DNA from: Batrachochytrium dendrobatidis JAM81
Taxonomy: Eukaryota > Chytridiomycota > Chytridiomycetes > Rhizophydiales
Reading direction: 5' to 3'
Assembly (NCBI RefSeq): GCF_000203795.2
Contig: NW_006281100.1
Span: 546,535 to 610,534 of the forward strand
Length of the DNA: 64,000 nt
Shown: one piece after another, positions 46,174 through 57,266 of the stretch
How the letters are laid out: each line of letters starts with the position of its first letter
Position numbering within the stretch: the stretch's first letter is position 1
Position numbers and translations under genes: made by a program
The notes under the pieces: model-generated
Seen by the model: only the letters and a program-made list of their open reading frames with translations
The model's database searches: none
Told to the model about the DNA's origin: nothing

Positions 46174-47978
46174 ATGAAATTTAACGTGAAATTCGCAGCA
46201 CGAAAGTTGGCTCAACTTTGCTTAACCAGCAACTCAATCATCGCAGTGGAGGGAATTCCGAGCGTTTCTTTTCTTGACGACGACTTTGAATCGCTTGTTG
46301 GGTCCAGCTCGCCTACTGATTTATCGTCTGAAATAGGAAACATTATGAATCAAGTTCGTTGGTCTAAAACAGCCGACTCGGTGCTACAACCACTTTCTGC
46401 TCAGGAACTGCAGGACATGGCTGCTCGTCTTCATTCACCAGCCATGGCTGGACAATCTTCATTCAAATCAGACAAAACTTCACTCTTGAATTCAAGTGAT
46501 TCCAATCACATCTCTACTAATCCCATGCTAATTCACTCTGCAACCAACCACCAGATTCCCAAATCAGATCCGACCATTCAACAACAGCCATCAGAGATAA
46601 ACCAATGTGCTTCAGATCCTTTGTATAGACCTCATCAACACGGCATAAATAGTGACTCTTTTCGGCTTGAATCACTAGAAACTTCCGTTGCATTGCTGCG
46701 AAATCAGATACAGGAACTCTTGGTGTCATTGTCTAAACCGAACCATGCAAACAACCAATCTGATGAACAGTCATATCATCCATCAATCTACGGTTCACTG
46801 TCAAATCCACTCAGAAATAGGGTTGAAAAAGAAAAATCAAATGCGAATACTGTCCGAGAGGTTTCTATTAAACTTTCTCAAGTGTTTGATGATCTAGATA
46901 CACTAAAAAAGGAAATGCGACCTTCTAGTCCAGTGCCAACTCAAACTCCAGTTACCAATCTGCACCAATATACTTCCAACACTGTTGGATCATCTTTTGT
47001 TCAAACTTTACCAAAAGATCCACCATTGAAACTACAACCTAGCAAAATTTCATTCAGACATAGTGTTTCTGGCTCACTGCCTTCAAAAGAACATATGCTA
47101 CATGACTCTATTTCTCCTAAATTACAGCAGACAGATTCGCAACTTTCTTCGCTGCACCACTCCATCACTGTCGAAATACAAATCTATGTCCAACAACAAA
47201 TCAAATTGGCAATCTCGTCGTTTGAAAATGTTCAGATGGCAGCCATGTTTAAAGCAGAAATTTCAGATTTGGAACATCGCATAATGAATGCCATTGATGC
47301 AAAGTTATTACAATCTGCCAAGCGGGTAAGATGGGAACAGCAGCATTCTCATGATAATGCAACACAGAACGTAGAGCAACATTCATCAAACCTATATGAA
47401 GAGTCTTGCTTACCTCGATCTATTCCATTCGTTGGCAAAGCATCTCATACCACAGTAGATCGAGACAATGGGCAGTACCAAACAGGTATGCAATATAAAC
47501 AAGATGGATTAAAAACGGAAAATAATGCTGGAAACACAGACAAAGAAACAACTCCCTCATTAAACAATAGACGATCAGTATCGCCAGTTACCCAAACCCG
47601 CAATATTGATGGTGATGTTGAGATGCTCATTAGCAAACTCAAATCTAAACTGGATCACAAGGCAAAACTAGCTCGTGGGGTTACTCAATATCAACTTACT
47701 CAATGTAATTGACTAAACTCTGTTTGAAAGTGATTGATCATTTGAGTGGAATAGAATGTCATGTTGTAACTTTACTAAAATACTGACAATTTAATATAGC
47801 TGCACTAGTTGATCCTCTTGGTTCTGCATACAACGACATGGAATTGAGAGAGCGTGCTCGCACTACACCTCAAACACATTCTTATACTCAGAAAGCGAGT
47901 AATAGTCCATCCAAAAAGCGGACAACATATAGCAAACCCACACTTGCCAGTCAAATGAAGTCAAAACCATTTCGATAA
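46174..47978 (+). CDS. Unrecognised protein with coiled-coil segments
   Basis: Two exons (46174-47704, 47800-47978) sum to 1,710 nt, 569 aa. I do not recognise the family. Residues 40-70 are acidic/Ser-rich (SFLDDDFESLVGSSS). Predicted helical, coiled-coil-like stretches occur at about 165-190 (RLESLETSVALLRNQIQELL), 220-250 (SIKLSQVFDDLDTLKKEM) and 320-390 (TDSQLSSLHHSITVEIQIYV, ISDLEHRIMNAIDAKLLQSAKRVRWEQQ). The remainder is low-complexity, polar and Ser/Gln-rich, and the C-terminus is basic (SPSKKRTTYSKP ... KPFR). There are no signal peptide, TM segment or catalytic motif. It looks like a cytoskeletal, centrosomal or basal-body scaffold, but that is only a guess from composition. The start is the first long-frame ATG; a later Met (46345) is possible. 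Confidence 0.68.
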
Positions 47979-48061
47979 AATGTATAATTTTTACAGCGTA
48001 TTCAAATAAAACAATAAAAACAACAAGTCAATCTTGCTCAAACAGCAAGCCATCTAAACGC

Positions 48062-50132
48062 ATGAAATCCAGTGTCGCATCGATCGACACTCAACAGACT
48101 GTGTCTAGTTCAAAGTCAATGAATGAACTTATGATCACCGCTCAGTTAGTAAATGGTGAGCAACACTTGACTTGGATCTAACCCAACTCCATAATAACAC
48201 ATGTAATCTTTGATATGCTGTTCGGGATGAAGCCGTAGCTCCTCATAGGACTTCTGGAACTCGAACAACTTCTCAGAATCTCAACCTGTTTGAAACCATT
48301 CGTAATCTGCTTGATCAGCTTTTGCAGATTCAAAACGGCAAGTTCTTGCATGTTTCCAAACAATCAATACATTGCTTTAGATTCCATCTTTAATCGTATG
48401 CTTTATATGGTGTGGCATTGCTTTAATTAGATGATCGATTCACCGCTGAGAAATTGGATCAATTGGCATCATTAGAGTCGTTCACCCAATGGCTTCATGC
48501 GAATGGCATCAACACTGATGGCATTTCTATCAAAAAAGTGGACGACAGCAAGGATGTTGGTTTGGGCATATTCTCAACTAGACAGATTCATGTATGTTTA
48601 CTGGTGTTCTTGTCAAAATATCATTATTAAACTATTTAATGGGATTATAGAAAGGAGAGTGTCTGGTAAAAATACCACTCAAGCTGATTTTGTCCAACGA
48701 TACTTCAGCTATGCCAGCATTGAGTAAGAGTTCATCATGATGGTATCAATTGAATGAATTCACTCCAATGTGCTCAGCTGCAACAATCGCTTATTATATC
48801 AACTTGTCTTGTTTAGATTCGATCGTCAAATCTAATGTGCTTCTCAAGACCGATCCAAGTGTTATACTCGTCATTCGATTATTACAGGAATATATTAATC
48901 CCATGTCATTGTGGCAACCCTATTTTGATTTATTGCCACGAGTTTTTACTATTCCTGTCCTTGGTTCGGCCCAAGATCTAGCAGCATATACAGGAACATC
49001 CATTATTGGTAAGTTTTGGATTTGTCGTGTATTTTCAAAAAATACTGTGCATGCTTATTGATTTTAATGGAATTGTTATAGATGAGGTGGTGCATGATAT
49101 GATTGCACTGATGCGCCAGTATTTGTATCTGCAGCATATTTTTAAATCAATCCCTGAGCCGCCTATTCCACTCGCTGATTTCACATTTGCTGCATTTTCA
49201 TGGGCACGTGCTATTGTATCTACTCGCCAGGTAAATGTTCAATGTTTGATTAGACTGAACCCATGTAGATTCAAACTAATGTATACTTTTTAGAATGAAA
49301 TATGTTATGCCAATCCCAGTACAAGTGAAATGCAGCAGTTCCTATGTTTGATTCCACTGTTTGACATGTTCAATCACAAACCTGGAAATGTATGAATTAT
49401 TTGGTATCAATATACAAGTGCACTACATGCTGACTAAACTTTTTTTAAAATACCATCTAGTCAACAACACAGTTTGACACAAAGGAGTATTGTAGCGAGA
49501 CAATAGCATCATGCGATGTTTCTCCTGGCGAACAGATTTTTATTCACTATGGAAAGCGATCCAATCAAGAAATGCTTCTTTATAGTGGTTTTGTTGATCC
49601 AACCAATATTGAGTATGACCATATTAAACTTTCTGTTAGTATACCGCAAAGCGATCCCATTCGAAATCAGCGCGTACAACTGTTGAAACTATTTAATCTA
49701 TCAAGGTAGTTACAGTATTGCGTATTGACATTGTATAGTCGACTATGCTTAAATTGATCGTTTATATTGTTTTATAGCGAGAGTCGACTAAACCTATGTG
49801 GACCACCGGTGTTGGAGACATCTTCTCAGCTTATTTTGTTTTTGAAAGTACTTACAATGGATGCAGTTACTATAAATGCTATTCTTGCCACCTCAGACCC
49901 AGTAGAAAAAATGCAGTCTGATCACACAATCTACTCCCTGTCTGTGACCAAAGCCCTAGAGTGGGTACGGCTACGATGTATGATTTTAAAACGAGCTTTG
50001 CAAAAAACAATCGAGACTGACAAGACTACACTCCAGTCTGGAAATGCAGACAATCCTGTCAAGCTCCGTGTAGCCGAGTACGAATTTCTTTCGGCAATTG
50101 AAATTGATATTAGTTCTCAGCTTGTCAAATAA
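48062..50132 (+). CDS. SETD3: SETD3-type protein-histidine N-methyltransferase
   Basis: A SET-domain enzyme; animal SETD3 methylates a histidine of actin. Exon 1 is 48062-48155; exon 2 ends at 48337 with a GC donor; exon 3 is 48431-48591; more follow. Order: N-terminal helix (NLFETIRNLLDQLLQIQNDD), then FTQWLHANGINTDGISIKKV and GLGIFSTRQIHKGECLVKIPLKLILS (start of SET). The inserted iSET helical region follows (VIRLLQEYINPMSLWQPYFDLLP). Then WARAIVSTRQNEICYANP, LIPLFDMFNHKPGN and GEQIFIHYGKRSNQEMLLYSGF close the SET core with the catalytic-type Tyr. The C-terminal Rubisco-LSMT substrate-binding domain ends at ISSQLVK. TRQN matches the Asn needed for histidine specificity in SETD3. It is convergent with the HEAT gene, 76 bp away. 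Confidence 0.9.
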
Positions 50133-50208
50133 ACCAATATCCCAGTATGGGCTTTATGGCCAGATGATTGCTTCAATTGTAGTTACTTTTTATTGCATTA
50201 CATTAAAT

Positions 50209-53200
50209 TTACAACTTTTGCTTTTTTAGTTGATGAATCTGTTTGACCTGGGGGGTAAACTCATCATTCAAAGGCAGATCTAATCCAACCATTATGGTAT
50301 CTTGAGAGTTTTGGATGACATATTGCACCTCGGCTATAATGGATTCCCTAGTGACAGTCTTTTTTACTTGCCCAATAGCAATTGATAATTCTTTTTCGCC
50401 AACGAGAGAATCGCGCAAAAAGATGTCTATCTCATCTGGACTGGCATCATTCAAGATATGTGGATAAGGCACGGCCAAATGAGTTGTGGTCGTGTTGAGA
50501 TTATTTGAATCATTGCTAGAAATTGCAGATGACACACCGACAGAAGCATGACCTCCCAAAGCCATGCCCAGCATGCCGCTTTCTTTTTCGTTTCCACTAT
50601 ACTTTTCCTTTCTAGAATCACTTTCTCTTTCTGTTTCAAGCATGCTGGAAAAAATAAGCCCACTAGCAACAAGTACACGTTTGGCCTCTTGTTTTACTTT
50701 GTCGGATCTATCTGTTTCAAAGAGAGTGAATAAACCCTCTTTAATTGTTTGATCTCTGGAAATGAGATCAAGACGAAACACAGCTTGAATGGCTTCAGCT
50801 CTTACAGCAGAGTGTGGATCGTGATGTAATGCCCAATTAAGCGTTTCTCTATTTTTTGGCTCCTTGCATCCACTATATCCAAGTGCTGCAATACAAAGTT
50901 CATACAGCATCACAAGTCAAATTAGAGATTTGCCATTATTCTCATTATTTTTGAGTGTCATCATCAAACAATTCAATGTAACACGCATGGTTTACTTGCA
51001 CTTACCCTTGACAGCATAAGCTCGGACACGATAGTCATGATCGTTTAACAAATCTAGTAGGTTGCTGACAATAGCACGATCATCTGATGCAAGAATACAA
51101 GCAAATTTACAAACTTCAATCCTAACAGATGCATATGGATCCTTAAAGCATGCCAATAATGCTTCGAGTGAGCTTTTGGTCATTACACCAAGATACGACA
51201 ATGATCTAAGCGCGTCAACTCGTTTTACTGGATCTTTTGATCCTAAAAGTCCAACCACCCAGTCAAATATGGGTCGACCTTGACCAAGCGCACCCAATGT
51301 ATGACTGGCTGCATCACGAACTTCCTTGTTCCAATCCGTCCACATGATATTAAGCAGCACATCAACACATTTTTTCACGATATTGCTATTATATTTCATT
51401 GCCTCGAGTGAAAGTTGTTTTGTCGGCATGCTTGTTGGACTTGAAGCCAAATTGGTCTGTTGCTCAACGTTACTGCCACAAGAATCTAAAGCTGCTGATA
51501 CATTCAATTTGGGATCGTTTTTGCTCAGGGATGCAATATTCGCATCTTTTTTAAATTGTAGTTGTTTTTCCAACGGATTGACTGTATCGAGTTGCTTGGA
51601 TTGATTCGTGACTGGTTCTGCAGAAAGCGGAGTCAAACTGGTTGTGCTGGGTAAAAATAGGTTAGAATATGCATTTTTGTCGTCACCAACTTGAACAAGA
51701 TCTACTGGATTTAAATCATTCCCTTTTTCCTTGTCGTTGGTTGTTGTGCCCAAAGTATGAAACAAAGCCTTGACAAGTGCGTCATCGTCTGTTTCTAAAG
51801 CATCTGGGTCTCTTTCAGGTGCAGATGGTGGATGCTCTGGTAATAGTCTACGGATCCATATTTCAAGCAAATAGATCACATCCAATCTTACCCTCCAACT
51901 AGTATGCTCGCTATCTTTTAATAAAAATCCAATAACCATGTCCAGATGCTTCATGTCCATGACTGAAAAGACATTTCGAGCCATATTGCGACGATCGGGG
52001 TCGAGATGTCCTAAGCCACCGCGAATTTGATTCATGGCTGCTGGATGAGTGATGCCAGACTCGATAGATACCAAAGCCGCCATATCCCGCTCTTGCTCTG
52101 TGCCCTTTTGAAGCATATTTTCCAAAACAGTTTTGTAAATAGCATGATCCCAACGAGTCAGGTTGGCTTGACCTTGCATTGCAATAAGTAGCCGACACGC
52201 TTCAAATTGTACAGTCATATCGTCTTCTTCGCGCAAAGCCAAAGTTAGTACTTTGATCAGTGCTGTGTGTTCAAGTGTACCTGCCAATGGAGCCTGCTCA
52301 AGGGCTGTCAATGGACTTTCAAGAAAATCAATCAGAGTATTGATGGGTGGATGCATTGCTCGGAATTCTTCAATTGGATCAACACTAGACTTTCTTTCAG
52401 GCAGATGATGATGAGTATGCACTTTAACCAATGACACGAATCGTTTCAAGCAAAACCTAGATGCGGAGGAACAAACAGCTGTATCGGGTTGATAAACAAG
52501 CGATTTGTCTTTAGAATTTCGTAATTTTATAGGCATAAATATTGAACTCCAGCTTAGTGGTGTTTTGGCTTTGGGAGGTATAATGATGTCACCTCCAAAA
52601 ATTTCTTTGAGGCGAGTGATGAACTCTTCTGAAGTAGTTTTTTTGTTGATAGTGGCAACGCCAAGCTCATTTATAAGAGGAGGATGCATCAATCGAGTGT
52701 GATGGTTTGATGGAAACATGGCTGTTTTGTGTGACGCTTCTTCAAAATCATGAGGAAATAATCGATCTCCAGCAACGCTATCTGCTTCCGTGGACAAATC
52801 GTCAATCTCATACTCTGGTAGCATCGATTTCACAGAATAAACATTGGATACATTTTCCAATTCAAACAAACTGGCATCCAACAAAGGGATGGGCTCGTTG
52901 TCGTCAGAGTTTACAATTCTATTCACCAAATTGGTCCAAGTTTGTTTGCTAACGTGATGCCTTGATGCTGGTATGTGTTTCCGACTAGTAAGTAAAACAC
53001 TCTTTTTTACCTTTGCATTTAAATCAATAGATGCTTGCGAAGCCTCCAGTTCATATTTTGATTGTGAGTCAATCGTAAACGGATCGTCGTTATATTTTTC
53101 AGCTGTGGAATTTCCTGTAAGTGTTTGTCGCAAAATAGTCTCATCATTGTCATGAACAGCATCTTCAATGTGTTCCTGAGCAAACTGGTTTTCTTTTGAA

Positions 53201-55047
53201 AGGCGTTTAAGAAACCTGAATGTTGAATGTGATATAACGCCTTTTACCTTTTGCTTATTTACCTGAGATTGTAGTGGATATTCTGTAAAAGAGCTTTCGT
53301 GATTAAAGGATTGGCTAGGATTGGGGTCATTGAAAGATGCATGCTGATCATAAAAATCTACATAAGAGGGATTTTTTGCAAACACATTGCATTCTGAATT
53401 AGCATTGAGTGATATGCCAAGGTTTTGTTGAATAAAATCTAATTGGTTTTTTGTAGGTATGGTCGTTGCTGTTAAAAATTCTCTTTTGGATGTGCGTAAA
53501 AAAACAGTTGGTAGTGTTTGATCCTTGTCAAAGTTGGCAGACGTTACTTTTTTGCTAAATAGACTATCTTGCAAAGCTAACTCGTCGCGACTTTCTTCAA
53601 GTATCAAGGGTGTATCAAATGTTTGATCATGAGACATGTTGCTGGTATCGTGTTGCAACCCAAATAATGGATCAGCCTCGGGTGGAAGTGTAATAGTCGA
53701 ATCCATCTGACCAATCAAGTTTAAATCGGACATATGCGGATCATCTTTAGCGACAGTGAGTTCAAGCATTTTTTTGATGATGGCTTGCTCCTGTTCAGCT
53801 GATTGGATTTTTTCGGTGGTAGATTTTCCTGCATTGAAAGCCGTTGGTGTATGTGATTGTGAAACCGACGAATAAGGATGAGATGTCGGATCCGGTTTGG
53901 CTTGGTTGTTGATGATAGATTTGAGATTTGCATCTTCTGCACGATTCCATACCATCAGCATGTAGGCAAGATTGGTTGCGGTAACTTGGTTAGCAGCTTC
54001 AATTGTAGATGGATGACCTATTAGTATAGATTGCTTGCGTTGACTGAATGATGCATTTGGATTTTTAATGAGTGAATTTTTACGTAGCCCTGCACCTTTT
54101 GATCCGAGAAAAAGCAGAGCATCTTGCTGAGAAGAAATTAAACTTTCACGACGTTTTTCAGATCCAAAAGTATCAAACGTGTTATCAAGTGTAGTTGCTG
54201 GTGAATTTGAAATTAAATGATCGCTACGACACAATACATTTTTTTGACTTGTATGAATACTTTGTCGATGCTGTGCTAGTTTTGTTGAAGTCTTTTGCAA
54301 TTCTTCGTCTCGGTCAATAGCTGGGGTTTGTTTCGCTATACAAGTTTGAGACGGGCTAGTAAATAACGAATGGCTATCAATTTCAAGTTGTTTTTTGGTA
54401 TTTACATTACTATATGTCAGAGTAGTTTGTATGTCGGGTTCCTCGGATGGATACAGTTTAGAATTTTTTGCAGTATTTGCTTTCATCAGTTCGCGAGTCC
54501 CATTATTGAGTTTTCTTGGTGGCATACTTTTTCTATTTTTCTTTATGCTATCGAGCACCACATCTTCAAATTTGAGATTGCACATTGTTTCTTTGGGCAT
54601 ACATTTGGCTACCTCTGTATGGTGCTGACGTGATAAAGCCTGCCCGATCGGCTCTAAATTTTTCAAACGCGACAAATAGTTTTTGGGCACTTTGATGGGT
54701 GGACGAACAGACTGAATACGAGAGTTGGGTAAAGATGGATGGTCAATAGCAGCCGCTACAGCATTTGTGTGATGCTTACGGGAAAAAAGGTCAGTGCCGA
54801 GAATAATATCGCCACTGGCTTGGATTGGGAGAGATTCAGTCAGCGACAGTGCATTGGCTGCCAAAGCTACTTTACGCGCTTCAATCTGTCTGCAATGTAT
54901 GGTTTTGTTGAAAACAGTTTCCATGAGTGCCTTGCGGTGAGGCCGAGGAAAATCGGATCGAACAGGTTTATCAGCCAACTGCATGATATGACGATAGCCC
55001 CTACTCCGTGCTGCGAGTGGATCCTCTTTATTTCTGATTGTTGACAT
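50209..55047 (-). CDS. Large HEAT-repeat protein, HEATR4-like
   Basis: Two exons (55047-51006 and 50885-50209) give 1,572 aa. Residues 1-70 form a conserved-looking basic segment (GYRHIMQLADKPVRSDFPRPHRKALMETVFNK). Residues ~70-880 are mainly disordered and polar. HEAT-like helical repeats occupy about 885-1090 (IKVLTLALREEDDMTVQFEACRLLIAMQG; RRNMARNVFSVMDMKHLDMVIGFLLKD; WRVRLDVIYLLEIWIRRLL) and about 1215-1450 (VDVLLNIMWTDWNKEVRDAASHTLGALGQG; LLGSKDPVKRVDALRSLSYLG; DPYASVRIEVCKFACIL; DHDYRVRAYAVKALG; HHDPHSAVRAEAIQAVFRLD). The layout, with disordered N-terminus and C-terminal HEAT array, recalls HEATR4, a testis/cilia-enriched animal protein. The name is tentative; other HEAT scaffolds are possible. 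A flagellar role in zoospores is inference. Confidence 0.8.
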
Positions 55048-55526
55048 ATTGAAATAGTATCGACTATTTAAAAAGTTGAAAGTAAAGATGTGTTTAAATT
55101 GTACAAATCGGGCTTCATAAACTCCTGTAACACCAAATTGAGTTTAAACGGCATTTGCTCGCCTAAATCAAGTTTTTATAAATCCACTGTATATTATAGA
55201 AATGATGCAAATCCTTGGTATTGAGCCTGTTTTTGACAAGTGATTGCTATTATTATACTAGACCAATCCTGTTTCTTTGAGATATAGTTTCAGCATTCGA
55301 CTACCGTGTGTATGGCATTATCAGCCTGTATTTTCTACAGAATTAAGACTGCATCACAAGTATTGTTTAGCCGCCAAATATAATGCCTTCTACTGACTTG
55401 ATATCTTGTATTTTTGCTTAATGAACAAAGGTTAAATTCACTTGGGAGTTTATTTATGCAAGTCTCTAGTTTAAATAGATTATGAATGCAGACTCGGGTA
55501 GATCTCAGCTTCTAATTATTAAAACC
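55048..55526. other. Intergenic, no gene seen
   Basis: About 480 bp upstream of the HEATR4-like gene, presumably its promoter. No ORF, RNA or repeat is supported. Confidence 0.4.
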
Positions 55527-55737
55527 AACAGCTATATTCAGTGAAAAGAAACACCAAGGATGTCAAAATGCAGAATAAACAGCCAGTCTCATATGATGGA
55601 TGCTATGTTTATTGAAGGATTGAGAATGTATATTCAAGTCAATCTGCGATAGAAGAGCGTACAAATAGTTATTGTTTATTCCAAGAAGTCACTGTAAGAT
55701 AAATACAAGTTCTATTTTACGCGAATACAGCTGTAAT
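55527..55737. mobile_element. MITE-like element, copy 8 (inverted orientation)
   Basis: The left end ACAGCTATATTCAGTGAAAA and the right end TTTTACGCGAATACAGCTGTAA are inverted repeats. The internal TGTCAAAATGCAGAATAAAC and AGCCAGTCTCATATGATGGA are the reverse complement of interior blocks in copy 7, so this copy points the other way. Its right end lies about 10 bp beyond the BMT2 stop codon. Confidence 0.7.
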
Positions 55738-55746
55738 TAAAAGGTA

Positions 55747-56801
55747 TCAGCTTTGCGGAATCTGTTGGCTCGACTCTATAGTAGATTGCAGTGTTATTGC
55801 AAAGTTATTATGCCCGCCTCCGTCTCGTAGAATTTTTTTAGGGAACAGAGCGGATATAGCACTAGAGTCGGATTTTTTAAATAGATAGTATGCCAATTTT
55901 CTTGCATGATGATGTTTTACAAGTTCAAACGAAAGTGATTCAAGCAGAGAGATAAAATAAACATGAGTCATGTATCTTGAGTTGGTGATGCAAGGCAGAG
56001 GAAGGACAATATACAAAAGTCCAGATGATAGTAAAAACGAGCGTGATAGCGATAGCATCAGTCCTTTGATGTTATTTGACCATATAAACACAATCAGTAT
56101 ATTTGAAGTCATTATGTATCTCAATCATATACAGATCAATGTATTTGAATAACTAAAACTGCAATAATAGACATACCACGGGCGGCAGGATCTCCTACAA
56201 AGTTGATCACTAATGATAAACACAGCACATGGAATCGCTCGTCATCGTTTGTGGGGATAGGTCGTTTGAAGAAATCTTGTTGAATGACTTTTGGCGATTG
56301 GGAGTTGAGATCTATGGATGTGACATTTAAAAAACTGGCATGACGCTCGTACGTTTCGCCAGTGATTGCACCAACGTCAAGCAGTCGTAGCTTGTTTACT
56401 TTATTATTCGAGTTGAGATTCTGCAACTGGTTAAATATTTTTAAATGCTCAGTTTTCAAATATGGCAGAATCCATTTCCCAGTTGCACCCCATCCCTTTC
56501 GCATGTCACCTCCACGAAGAGATGCTCGCTGATATGCATGTAATCCGCCCAAGGCATCCAACTTTGATTGAATTTCCAACTGTTCAACTTTGTTGTTTGG
56601 GATTGTCTTGACCAATTCAAGTTGCTTGTTTAATGTATGAAAGGTCGAAATGAGTTGCTGAGTTTGCTTGAGTGAGTTTGGGTTTTCATTCTTGCGTGCT
56701 TTCTTGGAAACACCTGAATTCAGTTTTTTGTTTCCAGCCAGCTGTAGTTGCCAAAGTTGAACCTTTTCAGCTACTGGCACACACTTTTTTGATTTCTTCA
56801 T
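55747..56801 (-). CDS. BMT2: 25S rRNA adenine-N1 methyltransferase BMT2
   Basis: Nucleolar SAM-dependent enzyme; yeast Bmt2 makes m1A2142 in 25S rRNA. Two exons (56801-56177, 56063-55747) sum to 942 nt, 313 aa. A basic N-terminus (MKKSKK, SKKARK) fits nucleolar targeting. Family motifs follow in order: LDALGGLHAYQRASLRGGDMRKG; KWILPYL; SAM-binding LRLLDVGAITGETY near residue 140; SIDLNSQSPKVIQQDFFKRP; the catalytic-region phrase FHVLCLSLVINFVGDPAARG; then LLYIVLPLPCITNSRYMT. The animal paralogue class (SAMTOR) shares the fold, but the NxRY and LPLPC motifs and length favour BMT2. Translation starts at the first ATG of the frame. A repeat element forms its immediate 3' flank, and TTC7/YPP1 is divergent with 465 bp between. 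Confidence 0.92.
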
Positions 56802-57266
56802 GATGGATGAAATGATTGCAGACTGAAATGAACAGCTGGTTAAAGTTTGAAAATACACCACGTGATTAATACAATGAATTTCAATAGCACTTGAGCCAAA
56901 GTTTGAAGTCAGATCTAGACCAGTAGAAATGCTTTGATAAAGATGAAATGACCGAGTTTTGCTTTAAAACACAATGAACATGTAGTTTTGTAATAAAATG
57001 CAATTTAAAAATGTGATAATCCAACATAAAAATGTGATAATTCAACAATTCAACATGGAAATGTGACGATCCAACAATTCAACATGAAAATCATTGCTTT
57101 TCATGTTTAACAAAACACTGAAATTGAGTTTTTGTTCATTATTCGAGTCAGCGCTTGTTATTGAAACGAGAAAACTGAACAATTCGGCTCAAAATCATGA
57201 CGCTTTAAAGCTAATCAACGCGTTCAACTTTCCTTGTTCGATTCCATCCGAATCAACTTTGCACAA
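56802..57266. promoter_or_regulatory. Spacer between divergent BMT2 and TTC7 starts
   Basis: 465 bp containing both promoters. The only recognisable structure is the tandem repeat at 57008-57090. Confidence 0.4.
57008..57090. repeat. Short imperfect tandem repeat
   Basis: About three copies of a 20-32 base unit built on AAAATGTGATAATCCAACA, variably followed by ATTCAACATG. It lies 180-260 bp upstream of the TTC7/YPP1 start codon, in the bidirectional spacer. Confidence 0.75.

Noticed and set aside
48178..48363. Minus-strand open frame
   Set aside because: It lies opposite intron 1 and exon 2 of SETD3, whose plus-strand reading fits the family.
54370..55044. Plus-strand hydrophobic open frames
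   Set aside because: They are antisense to the first exon of the HEATR4-like gene and have no membrane-protein family match.
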